A stretch of DNA of 64,000 nucleotides from G963665815 sp942492065 (GTDB lineage: Bacteria > Cloacimonadota > Cloacimonadia > Cloacimonadales > JAIOQZ01), in the NCBI GenBank assembly GCA_942492065.1, contig CALODV010000008.1:1054001-1118000 (forward strand), given 5' to 3'. This document shows, in pieces, positions 27,624-36,131 of this stretch. The notes beneath the pieces are model-generated. The model did not search any database, was not told the origin of the DNA, and saw only the letters and a program-made list of their open reading frames with translations. How positions within the stretch are numbered: the stretch's first letter is position 1; every line of letters starts with the position of its first letter. The position numbers and the translations under genes were made by a program.

Positions 27624-27746
27624 ATTATCCTCAGAAGTGACTATCGGAAATTTATGTTAAAAATGTCCAGTAAATTGTTTGCAATATCATCAAGATTATT
27701 CAGAAAGTTTTCGACATAAATTGATTGCAGATTTATCACTGAATGA

Positions 27747-28646
27747 TTAATTATCGTAAAAGATTTCTTCTATAGTCTCAAATCCTTCATCATCAACAAC
27801 ATGAAGGAAACCAGGTTTGTACCTTCTCCCGCCTTTATAAACCAGCGAATAAATACCTTTGCCAACAAGGTCACAATACAGCTTATAATCTTCACCGTTT
27901 CCAGCAAAAGTACCGGTACAAAATACATACTTTATTCCTACATAATCAAATACATTAGCCTTTATTTCCAATGTCCAGTGGAAGTTCTCCTCCGCCAACT
28001 GATAAGTCCTGGCATCAATAGATTTTATAAAGGACTTCCCCGGTTTCAGGGAACATGTCACATTCTCATAGCTGTTGTTAACGACAACTCCTGTTGTATC
28101 ATAGGAATGAAAGTCCTTATGATTTACAACTATCCTGTACCTACTGAAAGGTACTTTGCTGAACTCGAACTTACCTTCTTTATCCGTAACAGTTGTTTCT
28201 GTCTCAAGCACAACTTCTGCTCCGGAAATCGGCATTCCATTATCATAATTCTTCACAAATCCTGTTATGTCGCGTATATATTTCTCTGAAAACATTGATA
28301 TGTTAACAACTACAGTATCACCATGTATTGTAACATCTTCCGGAATATGATAGTAGTCATCTTTGAAGTAGTACAGACGTTCTTCCATATCAGGCAGATC
28401 ACTAAAGCTGTAAAAACCATCAGATTTTGTAACCATACTCATATCACCGAACTTTACCTGAACACCTTCAAGAGGATGTCCCTTTCCAAGACCATATCGT
28501 ACAAATCCCCTGACAGAGCCGGAATCAGGCTTTTTAATCTCTACAACTTCAACCTCTTCCACATCTTCAGCGAGAGAATTGGCAATAATCAGAAATATCC
28601 CGAGTATTCCCAATACAATCAAAATTATAGACACGACTGTTTTCAT
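27747..28646 (-). CDS. Membrane-anchored protein with two carboxypeptidase-regulatory-like domains
   Basis: An N-terminal transmembrane helix (about residues 4-26) anchors the protein with the rest outside the cytoplasm. Two Ig-like CarboxypepD_reg-type domains follow, each with the G-x-V ... GV/GA ... T-G-x-F/Y pattern: near 44-95 (GFVRYGLGKGHPLEGVQV) and 135-185 (GAEVVLETETTVTDKEGKFEF). A C-terminal beta-rich ~90 residues is unassigned. Such domains usually support adhesion or protein-protein binding at the envelope. No enzyme motif seen. Confidence 0.65.
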   Translation of the reverse strand: MKTVVSIILIVLGILGIFLIIANSLAEDVEEVEVVEIKKPDSGSVRGFVRYGLGKGHPLEGVQVKFGDMSMVTKSDGFYSFSDLPDMEERLYYFKDDYYHIPEDVTIHGDTVVVNISMFSEKYIRDITGFVKNYDNGMPISGAEVVLETETTVTDKEGKFEFSKVPFSRYRIVVNHKDFHSYDTTGVVVNNSYENVTCSLKPGKSFIKSIDARTYQLAEENFHWTLEIKANVFDYVGIKYVFCTGTFAGNGEDYKLYCDLVGKGIYSLVYKGGRRYKPGFLHVVDDEGFETIEEIFYDN

Positions 28647-28711
28647 ATATCCTCTAAGTTTTTTAATAATTGCAATGCAAGATTAATTCCTGTTTCTCGT
28701 TCGTCAGACTA

Positions 28712-29608
28712 CTAATCATCTTTGCTTTTCAAAAGGCTTTTGAACTTTGTAAATACTGATTTCACACTGTGTTCATTTTCTTCATCTTTTCTGAACATAT
28801 CCATGCTGCCGGTCACAATATGCTTGGTAGTTTTAACGATGAAAGCCGGAGACGGATACAAATCTCTATCTCTGTCTATATATATCCTGCTGCAATAGTT
28901 TTCGGTTATCAGAGCTACACGAGTCAAAAGAGCAGCGTTGACAAAGCCATCGCATAGAGAGCCGGTAATCATATTCAGAAACGGTATCTTTCTGATTCCT
29001 TCATTGGCAAGCTTTGAGTAAATTTCATTAGCTGCGATTTCTACTCCCTCTGAGCCACCTATGGCAATAGAATAATATATTTTCTTGAATATCACAAGTA
29101 TATCTCTGTTACTTACCCTGCCGTTATACAGTTTAAAGATTTCTCTTACAAGATTAACACTGGCAGAGAAAATCAGAATAGCATCAAGAAATCCATTCTG
29201 TGAGACAGCAGTGCTCATAAATAAACGTGAGACATATTTATTTCTGATCTTCTCGGCATGCTTATGCAATGACGAGATATATACGGCATATATTTCTTTA
29301 TTGTCCAGATCTTTATCTATACTTACTTCAACCAGTTTCTCATTTGTTTTAAGATGCTCCAGACGTTTGATCAGACTTTCCTCAAAAAGGTTTTCATGTC
29401 TTACAGGAGAGAAAACAGCCTTATATCTCAGCAATTTCAGGAGAGGAATAATTCCAAACCAGAGAACAAATCCTGAGATAATAATTACAACTGCATAACC
29501 GAAATATTCGTTAATCCCGAAAGAGGCAGATATAAGTATTACTGCTTCTTTGAATATCAGATATATCAGAATAAACGACAGGAAGAAAATTATCTTTTTG
29601 AAATTCAC
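28712..29608 (-). CDS. DUF697-like membrane protein
   Basis: Two hydrophobic helices near residues 5-60 (cytoplasmic membrane) are followed by a soluble part. The C-terminal half contains a glycine-rich, helical segment with GGSEGVEIAAN, LNMITGSLCDGFVNAALLTR and a final tail, which resembles DUF697/YcjF-type proteins. Function unknown in the family. It overlaps the TetR-like gene start region by 4 bases, so the two are cotranscribed and perhaps linked. Confidence 0.5.
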   Translation of the reverse strand: MNFKKIIFFLSFILIYLIFKEAVILISASFGINEYFGYAVVIIISGFVLWFGIIPLLKLLRYKAVFSPVRHENLFEESLIKRLEHLKTNEKLVEVSIDKDLDNKEIYAVYISSLHKHAEKIRNKYVSRLFMSTAVSQNGFLDAILIFSASVNLVREIFKLYNGRVSNRDILVIFKKIYYSIAIGGSEGVEIAANEIYSKLANEGIRKIPFLNMITGSLCDGFVNAALLTRVALITENYCSRIYIDRDRDLYPSPAFIVKTTKHIVTGSMDMFRKDEENEHSVKSVFTKFKSLLKSKDD

Positions 29609-30015
29609 TGGGCCTCCACTGGTATTTTTTCATTTATTAGCAGAGAATTTATTATTGAGGCAATGGATGATTCAATTATATCGTCCTGCCACGGAAAAGC
29701 AGGTCTTAAAACCAGCATACAGCTCAGTCCAAAAACAGACGTCCAAAGAAACTGCACTGCAGAATCAATGTTCATTTCAGCAAACAGTCCTTCATCCATT
29801 CCACGGAGCACAAGTACTTTCAGTTTCTCATAAAGTAAAAAGTTCTTCCCTTCTCCATCGCTATATTTATTGGTTCTGTATTGTCCAGCGAGTAACCTCA
29901 GATTATCGGGATTGGAGAGATGGGCCTCAACATAACCTGTTAATTGCAGTTCCAGTAATTGAATAACAGGTTCAGCGGATTTACCATACACATGTCTTCT
30001 GGAATTTTCTGTCAT
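29605..30015 (-). CDS. TetR-like ligand-binding domain without helix-turn-helix
   Basis: The 136 residues match only the C-terminal effector half of TetR-family regulators: AHLSNPDNLRLLAGQ and MNIDSAVQFLWTSVFGLSCMLVLRP are typical TetR_C phrases. No helix-turn-helix is present; the start ATG follows AGGAG and upstream bases are non-coding, so it is not a simple mis-start. It could be a truncated relic, or a stand-alone ligand or protein partner. The DUF697-like gene overlaps its end. Confidence 0.5.
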   Translation of the reverse strand: MTENSRRHVYGKSAEPVIQLLELQLTGYVEAHLSNPDNLRLLAGQYRTNKYSDGEGKNFLLYEKLKVLVLRGMDEGLFAEMNIDSAVQFLWTSVFGLSCMLVLRPAFPWQDDIIESSIASIINSLLINEKIPVEAQ

Positions 30016-30029
30016 TTGTACTCCTATAG

Positions 30030-30050
30030 AAACAATGATTTAAACAATGA
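30030..30050. promoter_or_regulatory. Direct repeat AAACAATGA x2 in the TetR-like 5' region
   Basis: AAACAATGA at 30030-30038 and 30042-30050 with 12-bp periodicity, directly upstream of the TetR-like start (reading TCATTGTTT on its strand). A -35-like TTGACA lies at 30068-30073 on the minus strand. A possible operator. Confidence 0.35.
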
Positions 30051-30326
30051 GTAACATATATTAAAAGTGTCAAGCCTTATATATCATAAAACTACTCTGA
30101 TTGACTGCTGATAACGGCTTGAGTTATTTTAGGTGTTTAGACATGATTTGAGCACCCCGGTTTTTTTTTGAGATCAATTCATTTATGTGATTTGCATATT
30201 ACAATTCATTAACATAGTAGATTAACATTGTGATCTGTAAACATATAGGCAAATCACCAACTTAATATAACTAATGAAAATTATCCGTATTTTACATTCA
30301 CCAAATCTTCATCAGGAATAATAAAC

Positions 30327-30356
30327 TTGACACAAACATTGTATATTCAGTATATT
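30327..30356 (+). promoter_or_regulatory. Promoter of the response-regulator/GGDEF gene
   Basis: TTGACA (30327-30332), 18-bp spacer, TATATT (30351-30356); the start codon is at 30380. Confidence 0.6.
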
Positions 30357-30379
30357 TAAGAAAAAACTAGTGAAAAGTT

Positions 30380-31741
30380 ATGGAAAGAATACTTATTATA
30401 GACGATGATCGCTTTATACTTGAAACATTCAGTGATATTATAAGCGAATATTTACCTGAAATTGAAGTTATTACCGCAGCTACAGGAACTTTAGGTCTTG
30501 AACTTGCATTGACTCAAAAACCTTCTCTGATACTCCTTGATTTGATTCTACCGGACAAATCAGGATTAGAGCTTTGTGTCGCGATGAGGGCAAATCCTGC
30601 AACGCAATATGTTCCTATCATCATTATTACCGGTATGAACACCCAGAGCAAGCTGAAGATTAAAACGCTTGAAGCGGGTGCGGACACTTTCCTTAACAAA
30701 CCAGTACATATAGCTGAACTGATTGCTCAGATAAAATCCATGCTCAGACTGAAAGCATCTGAAGAAAAGCTGAGAATGGAAAGAGACCAGTTGAAAACCC
30801 AGTATGAAGAGACTTCTACTGAACTTGATGCCCTTGAAGAGCGTTGGAAGATCATCATGCAGTCAACAAATGAAGGTATCTGGGACCTAAACCTGAGAAC
30901 AGACGAAATGTTCTTTTCCACTCACTGGAAAGATGCTCTGGCATATGATGATGATGACATTATCAATACTAAAGCTGATTTTTTCAGTCTTTTGCATGAG
31001 GACGATCTTGCAAAATTCAAGGATGAGCTTGAAAAATACCTCAGCAGAAAGGTTGCCAGCTTCTACATAGAAATCCGATTAAAATCCAAGATCGAAGAAT
31101 ATATGTGGTTTGCTTACAGAGCACAGGCTGTATGGAATTCTGATGGGGAGGCTATTCGTATCGTGGGAACACAGGTTAACATTCATGAACGTAAAGAATT
31201 GGAAACGGAACTTCTTCATATTGCTCATCATGATGCTATTACAGGGATTCCTAACAGAGTATTGTTTCAGGACAGGCTGCATCAGGCTATAGCACAGACA
31301 AACCGTTTCAAGACCAAAACAGCAGTGATGTTTATCGACCTGGACGGATTCAAGGCTGTTAACGATACATACGGACATAACGTTGGTGATATTCTGCTTA
31401 AACATGTTGCCGAACGCCTTAAAAGCGCTGTTCGTAAGGTTGATACTGTTGCCAGACTCGGAGGGGACGAGTTTGCCATAATCCTCCCTGACGTTAAAAA
31501 ACGTATTAATACTCAACACATAGCCAAACGTATCATCAATGACATTTCAGAAAATTACGAGATTCAGAAGCAGGACATTCATGTATCTGCAAGTCTTGGA
31601 ATCAGTATTTATCCGGACGATACAGATAATGTTATAAATCTGATTAATAATGCTGACCTCGCTATGTACAGAGCGAAACAGGCAGGAAAAAACCGATTCC
31701 TGTTTTACGCAGAGAATCTGCCTTCCAACGAAGAAGAATAA
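30380..31741 (+). CDS. Response regulator with PAS and GGDEF diguanylate cyclase domains
   Basis: Receiver domain (residues 1-120) with acidic pair IDDD near 8, phospho-acceptor aspartate in LLDLILPDKSG near 53 and the conserved lysine in NKPV. A PAS domain spans about 155-275. A GGDEF domain spans about 285-445 with intact GGDEF in RLGGDEFAIILPD and an NDTYGHNVGDILL start, so cyclic di-GMP synthesis is likely. No EAL domain, and no histidine kinase next door. Single gene with its own promoter. Confidence 0.9.
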   Translation: MERILIIDDDRFILETFSDIISEYLPEIEVITAATGTLGLELALTQKPSLILLDLILPDKSGLELCVAMRANPATQYVPIIIITGMNTQSKLKIKTLEAGADTFLNKPVHIAELIAQIKSMLRLKASEEKLRMERDQLKTQYEETSTELDALEERWKIIMQSTNEGIWDLNLRTDEMFFSTHWKDALAYDDDDIINTKADFFSLLHEDDLAKFKDELEKYLSRKVASFYIEIRLKSKIEEYMWFAYRAQAVWNSDGEAIRIVGTQVNIHERKELETELLHIAHHDAITGIPNRVLFQDRLHQAIAQTNRFKTKTAVMFIDLDGFKAVNDTYGHNVGDILLKHVAERLKSAVRKVDTVARLGGDEFAIILPDVKKRINTQHIAKRIINDISENYEIQKQDIHVSASLGISIYPDDTDNVINLINNADLAMYRAKQAGKNRFLFYAENLPSNEEE

Positions 31742-31764
31742 ACTAATTTCAAACCATTTTATAA

Positions 31765-31792
31765 TTGACACTTTCTGCTGATACCATAGATT
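31765..31792 (+). promoter_or_regulatory. Candidate promoter of the phosphofructokinase gene
   Basis: TTGACA (31765-31770), 16-bp spacer, TAGATT (31787-31792), about 60 bases before the start codon at 31854. Confidence 0.4.
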
Positions 31793-31853
31793 ATAAATAC
31801 GTCTATAAAATCTCTTATACTATATTAAACACAAAATATATGCGAGGTCATAA

Positions 31854-32972
31854 ATGAAAAAAAGAGTTCTGGTTCTCACAGGCGGTGGTGACTGCCCCGG
31901 ATTGAATGCCGTTATAAGGGCTATTGTTAAAAGAGCATCTCTGGAAAGAGATTGGGAAATTATAGGTTCTGTAGAAGCGTTTAACGGTTTTCTAACCGAG
32001 CCCATGAATCTGGTTGATCTTAATCTGGAAGCTGTCAGCGGTATCCATGTTAAGGGTGGAACCATAATCCGCACAACCAACAAAGGCGGTCCACTTCACT
32101 GGCCTGTGAAAAACAGTGACGGTTCCTGGAGTGAGATCGACAGAACTGACGAGCTTGTTCGTAAACTACAGGTGCATAATTTTGACGCCGTGATAAACAT
32201 TGGTGGTGACGGTTCTCAGAGAATTTCGCAGATACTCTACGAAAAAGGCTGTAATATCATTGGTGTGCCAAAGACTATAGATAATGACCTGCAATCTACC
32301 GACTTTACATTTGGTTTCCAGACTGCCGTTGAAATTGCTTCAGATGCAGTTGATAAACTGGTTTCCACAGCCGAAAGTCATAACAGAACAATGATTCTGG
32401 AAGTGATGGGCAGATCAGCCGGATGGATAGCTATATACGCCGCAATTGCCGGGGGAGCAGAAATCTGTCTGATTCCGGAAGTACCGTATGATATCGATGT
32501 AGTACTGGAAGTAATCCGCAGAAGATACGACAGTGGTGTAGGTTTCTGTAATATTGTGATTGCCGAAGGTGCAAAATCAATAGGAGGAGACCACTCTTAT
32601 GTTGAAAGCAAAGAAGTCGGATATCATAACCTTATACTGAAGGGAGCAGCCAACAGGCTGAATGCCGAGCTCAAGGAAGCAGGACTTCAGGCGTCAACAA
32701 GAGTTTCCATTCTTGGACACCTGCAGCGTGGCGGTACTCCATGTGCCTTTGACCGTGTTCTGGCTACTCAGTTTGGTGTAAAAGCCTTTGAGCTTGTACT
32801 CCAGAGAGATTTTGGTAAAATGGTAGCCTACAAACATCCGAACATTGTTGCTGTACCGCTTAAAAAAGCTATCAAGAAATATAATTTTATTGATCCTGAC
32901 TCAAATATTATTCAAACTGCCAGGGGACTCGGAGTTTGTCTCGGAGACAAAATCCCGGTGATTTATTCGTAA
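31854..32972 (+). CDS. pfkA: 6-phosphofructokinase
   Basis: Phosphorylates fructose-6-phosphate. Motifs: TGGGDCPGLNAVIR (N-terminal phosphate loop), NIGGDGSQ (phosphate-donor glycine), PKTIDNDL (catalytic region), MGRSAGWIA. In the two positions that separate ATP and pyrophosphate users, it has glycine in GGDGS and lysine in PKTID, a mixed pattern that I associate with ATP-dependent group III enzymes; the donor should be tested. 372 residues suits that group. Stands alone with its own terminator. Confidence 0.9.
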   Translation: MKKRVLVLTGGGDCPGLNAVIRAIVKRASLERDWEIIGSVEAFNGFLTEPMNLVDLNLEAVSGIHVKGGTIIRTTNKGGPLHWPVKNSDGSWSEIDRTDELVRKLQVHNFDAVINIGGDGSQRISQILYEKGCNIIGVPKTIDNDLQSTDFTFGFQTAVEIASDAVDKLVSTAESHNRTMILEVMGRSAGWIAIYAAIAGGAEICLIPEVPYDIDVVLEVIRRRYDSGVGFCNIVIAEGAKSIGGDHSYVESKEVGYHNLILKGAANRLNAELKEAGLQASTRVSILGHLQRGGTPCAFDRVLATQFGVKAFELVLQRDFGKMVAYKHPNIVAVPLKKAIKKYNFIDPDSNIIQTARGLGVCLGDKIPVIYS

Positions 32973-32992
32973 AAACTACTAGCATTTTATAT

Positions 32993-33025
32993 ACAGGCTG
33001 TCATGTTGTGATGGCCTGTTTTTGT
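32993..33025 (+). terminator. Intrinsic terminator of pfkA
   Basis: Stem ACAGGC (32993-32998)/GCCTGT (33014-33019) with inner pairing, then TTTTTGT. Confidence 0.75.
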
Positions 33026-33079
33026 ATAATCTCATATCTAACATAATTTCTAAAGCATGAGTAATGTGAACTCAATAAT

Positions 33080-33087
33080 AGATACAA
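33080..33087. repeat. Target-site duplication of the IS, left copy
   Basis: AGATACAA, identical to 34384-34391. Confidence 0.9.
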
Positions 33088-34383
33088 GGCACCGTCCCCT
33101 AAAGTGTGTCTGATTTGACAAGAAATAGAAAAGAACCTCCAATAGTAAAAAAAGATCCAAAAGGAGGTTCTTATGAAATTGACAACAAGTCAATTGAGTC
33201 TTGTGTTGGACACTGCAATTGTCGAACACGGATTAAACAAAGTATTGGAAACAATACTAAACTGTCTGATGAAATTAGAGCGGACAGAATTTTTACGTCA
33301 AACAATATCTTCAAAAAACAAAGGGAATGGTTATAGAATAGGTAAAGCTATCGGCTTGGGAGCGGAGATAAAGCTCCAAATACCAAGAGATAGACTCGGT
33401 CAATTCTATCCAATATTGCTCACATTAATCAGAAACCAGGAAGAAGAACTTCATCAGCTTGCTTTTACTTTATATTCAAAGGGTCTTTCAGTACGAGATG
33501 TAAGTGATGTTTTTGATAAATTGTATGGTTCGAAGTATTCCAAGTCAAGTGTAAGTAGAATAAATCAAAGCTTTGTTAAAGAAATGGAATTATGGCGAAA
33601 CAGACAATTAGATGCTAGCTACCCGTTGATTATGGTAGATGCAATACACACCAGAATACGCAGATCATCTAAGGTAGAAGTAGAAGCAATTTATACAGTT
33701 ATGGGATTACGTAGTGATATGAGCAGGGATATATTAGCCATAGAAAGCATCCCACAAGAGAGTGCAACTGGCTGGGAATCATTATTCACAAGCTTAAAAG
33801 ATCGAGGATTAGAATCTGTCAATTTAGTAATTGCTGATGGTTTAACGGGACTTGAACAAAGTATTGCAAACGTTTTTCCTGGTGCAGCGTTCCAGAAATG
33901 TGTAACTCATTTAAAACGTAATATATTAAACAAAACAAGGTACTCGGACAGGGCTGAAATAGCTGCTGATTTGAAACTTATTTTTGTTACTAATGACTCA
34001 GGATATAAACTATCAAATGCGATCGAGAACTTTGAAAACTTCATTACAAAATGGATGAAAACATATCCCTTCATAAGAAGATATAGAAATCGATCAGACT
34101 TAATTTACTATTTTACATATTTGAATTATGACTACAGAATAAGAAGTATGATCTATACAACCAACTGGATAGAAAACCTGAATAAACAGTTCAGAAGAGT
34201 TTTAAAAATAAGAAACTCAATGCCTTCTGATGAGTCTGCTTTGCTTCTTATTAGTAAAATAGCAATGGATAAAGTAGAAAAATATTTACAATATCCACTG
34301 CATTCCTTTAAATTTGACGATAATATTATGAAATAAATTAAAAATATAGATGAGGTTCTAGACACACTTATTAGGACAGTCCC
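33088..34383 (+). mobile_element. IS256-family insertion sequence, complete
   Basis: Imperfect 24-bp terminal inverted repeats: left GGCACCGTCCCCTAAAGTGT.. (33088-33111), right end 34360-34383, 18 of 24 positions matching when the right end is reverse complemented. An 8-bp direct repeat AGATACAA flanks both ends (33080-33087 and 34384-34391), the size expected for IS256. One transposase gene inside. 1296 bp. Confidence 0.93.
33173..34336 (+). CDS. IS256-family transposase
   Basis: DDE transposase of 387 residues (family mean about 400). The first catalytic aspartate is in MVDAIHTRIR, the second in IADGLTGLEQSI, followed by CVTHLKRN, and the glutamate region ends WIENLNKQFRR. A strong AGGAGG precedes the ATG. 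The frame is intact and the flanking inverted repeats are clear, so the element may still be active. Confidence 0.95.
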   Translation: MKLTTSQLSLVLDTAIVEHGLNKVLETILNCLMKLERTEFLRQTISSKNKGNGYRIGKAIGLGAEIKLQIPRDRLGQFYPILLTLIRNQEEELHQLAFTLYSKGLSVRDVSDVFDKLYGSKYSKSSVSRINQSFVKEMELWRNRQLDASYPLIMVDAIHTRIRRSSKVEVEAIYTVMGLRSDMSRDILAIESIPQESATGWESLFTSLKDRGLESVNLVIADGLTGLEQSIANVFPGAAFQKCVTHLKRNILNKTRYSDRAEIAADLKLIFVTNDSGYKLSNAIENFENFITKWMKTYPFIRRYRNRSDLIYYFTYLNYDYRIRSMIYTTNWIENLNKQFRRVLKIRNSMPSDESALLLISKIAMDKVEKYLQYPLHSFKFDDNIMK

Positions 34384-34391
34384 AGATACAA
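34384..34391. repeat. Target-site duplication of the IS, right copy
   Basis: AGATACAA, identical to 33080-33087. Confidence 0.9.
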
Positions 34392-34490
34392 GTTAAGAGA
34401 ACTATTAAGATTATATTAAGCTTTAGAGGAAAAAAGATAATTTTCAACTATCTAACTTTTCGAGATAATGTTTGACAAAAGAAGATGAAT

Positions 34491-34551
34491 AATTATTTCT
34501 TGAGTTGAGCAATTAGGGGCTCAAAAAAAATACATTGGGGGATGTATAATG
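34491..34551 (+). repeat. Leader repeat, first copy
   Basis: About 61 bp, nearly identical to 34626-34688: AATTATTTCTTGA..., GAGC/GCTC palindrome, A tract, TACATT(G/A)GGG, GATGTAT(A/T)ATG. Its own ATG opens a short ORF. Confidence 0.75.
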
Positions 34552-34599
34552 ATACTGAATACAAAAGGATTATCACTCATCTTACAACAGCATTTCTGA
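34549..34599 (+). CDS. Short ORF (16 codons) from the first leader copy
   Basis: Starts at the ATG of the first repeat, encodes MILNTKGLSLILQQHF before TGA. The start resembles the MLFNSIDFLIFFP start of the MBOAT gene downstream, so it may be a decayed copy of that gene's 5' end or an upstream ORF. Confidence 0.25.
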   Translation: MILNTKGLSLILQQHF

Positions 34600-34625
34600 T
34601 TCTGCACTATATCAAGCACAATTAC

Positions 34626-34688
34626 AATTATTTCTTGAAATGAGCAATTAGGAGCTCAAAAAAAAAATACATTAGGGGATGTATTATG
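34626..34688 (+). repeat. Leader repeat, second copy, ending in the MBOAT start codon
   Basis: Second copy of the element at 34491-34551. The GGGGAT part serves as ribosome binding site of the MBOAT gene. Confidence 0.75.
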
Positions 34689-36131
34689 TTATTTAACTCC
34701 ATTGATTTCCTAATCTTCTTTCCGATAGTATTTCTATTTTACTGGTTTCTTGCTGAGAGACATAGCATAAAAGTGAGAAATGCATTTCTTGTAGTTGCCA
34801 GCTATGTGTTCTACGGTTGGTGGGACTGGAGATTTCTAATTTTAATAGTTATCAGTTCATTTATAGATTTTTATATTGGTAAGATTCTTTATACAGCATC
34901 TGGAAAGAGAAAGAGGCGTCTACTTCTCTTGATGAGTTTAACAGCCAATCTTGGTATACTGTTCTACTTTAAGTACTCAAACTTCTTTATCGAAAGCTTC
35001 TGCTCTGCTTTTACCTTTTTTGGCAAAGAGCTTCAGTATAGTCGACTCAATATTATATTACCGGTTGGAATAAGCTTCTATACCTTCCAAACTCTGAGTT
35101 ATACAATTGACATCTACAAAAGGGATTTTGAACCGACAAACAACATTATTGATTTTTTTGCGTTTGTAAGCTTCTTTCCACAACTTGTTGCAGGACCCAT
35201 TGAACGAGCCTCCCATCTACTACCGCAATTCAGTATTAAAAAAACTTTTGATGTTTACAGAACTATCAGCGGATTTAGACTTATTCTCTGGGGGTTGATA
35301 AAGAAAATAGTAATTGCTGACAGACTCGCAACCTATGTGGAACCGGTCTATTCCAATGTTGATAATCATAATTCACTAAGTCTAATTATTGCCACACTTT
35401 TTTTCTCGATTCAAATTTACTGTGATTTTTCAGGATATTCTGACATCGCAATCGGAACTTCGAAAACAATGGGTTTCAACTTAATGGACAACTTCAAGAC
35501 ACCTTACTTCAGTACAAATGTAACAGAGTACTGGAAAAGGAATCATATATCTTTAACAACATGGTTCAGGGATTATGTATACTATCCACTGGTAGAGAGA
35601 AATCCTGTTTTATGGCGTATCCTGCTTGTCACTCTGCTGACTTTCACAATCAGCGGATTATGGCATGGAGCAAACTGGACTTTTGTGATCTGGGGATTAA
35701 TCCAGGGGATATACCTATGCTTTGATATACTTGTTAAGAAAAAGCGGAAAAAAATCACAAAATTTATGAAGAAACACTCTTTAATGATGCTTATAACACC
35801 TCTTCGAGGATTAATTACCTTTTCTATGCTCTGCCTTGGGTTAATTTTCTTTAGAGCTCAAACAGTCAGTGATGCTTTCTTAATAATTCATAAAATTTTC
35901 AATTTTCATTTAGCAGCTCCATTCTGGTCCAGATCCAGATTATGGGTCTACTACATCCTGGGTATCTTGATTCTAATAGTAGTAGATACGATAATCAAAC
36001 TCGAGGGATTAGATGAGTTCTTTAAAAAAAGAACTAAACTTTTTAGATGGTTATGCTACATTTCAGGTATATTTTCAATTATTTTCTTAGGAGTATTAAA
36101 TGATTCACAATTCATTTACTTCCAATTCTAA
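34686..36131 (+). CDS. MBOAT-family O-acyltransferase, AlgI-like
   Basis: Membrane-bound acyltransferase of 481 residues with about ten hydrophobic helices. The catalytic histidine motif SGLWHGANWTFVIWG is near residue 315, and QLVAGPIERA plus YWKRNHISLTTWFRDYVYYPL are family hallmarks. AlgI-type enzymes pass acetyl groups across the membrane to polysaccharides together with a periplasmic SGNH partner; here such a partner overlaps the 3' end. The substrate polymer is unknown. Preceded by the duplicated leader repeat. Confidence 0.9.
   Translation: MLFNSIDFLIFFPIVFLFYWFLAERHSIKVRNAFLVVASYVFYGWWDWRFLILIVISSFIDFYIGKILYTASGKRKRRLLLLMSLTANLGILFYFKYSNFFIESFCSAFTFFGKELQYSRLNIILPVGISFYTFQTLSYTIDIYKRDFEPTNNIIDFFAFVSFFPQLVAGPIERASHLLPQFSIKKTFDVYRTISGFRLILWGLIKKIVIADRLATYVEPVYSNVDNHNSLSLIIATLFFSIQIYCDFSGYSDIAIGTSKTMGFNLMDNFKTPYFSTNVTEYWKRNHISLTTWFRDYVYYPLVERNPVLWRILLVTLLTFTISGLWHGANWTFVIWGLIQGIYLCFDILVKKKRKKITKFMKKHSLMMLITPLRGLITFSMLCLGLIFFRAQTVSDAFLIIHKIFNFHLAAPFWSRSRLWVYYILGILILIVVDTIIKLEGLDEFFKKRTKLFRWLCYISGIFSIIFLGVLNDSQFIYFQF

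Larger units (their letters stand above)
30016..30379. other. Divergent intergenic region
   Basis: AT-rich, no gene seen. Holds the possible operator/promoter of the TetR-like gene on the left and the promoter of the response-regulator gene on the right. Confidence 0.4.

Noticed and set aside
27641..27739. 32-codon minus-strand ORF from GTG before lpxB, helical-looking
   Set aside because: No Shine-Dalgarno sequence and no supporting context; could be chance.
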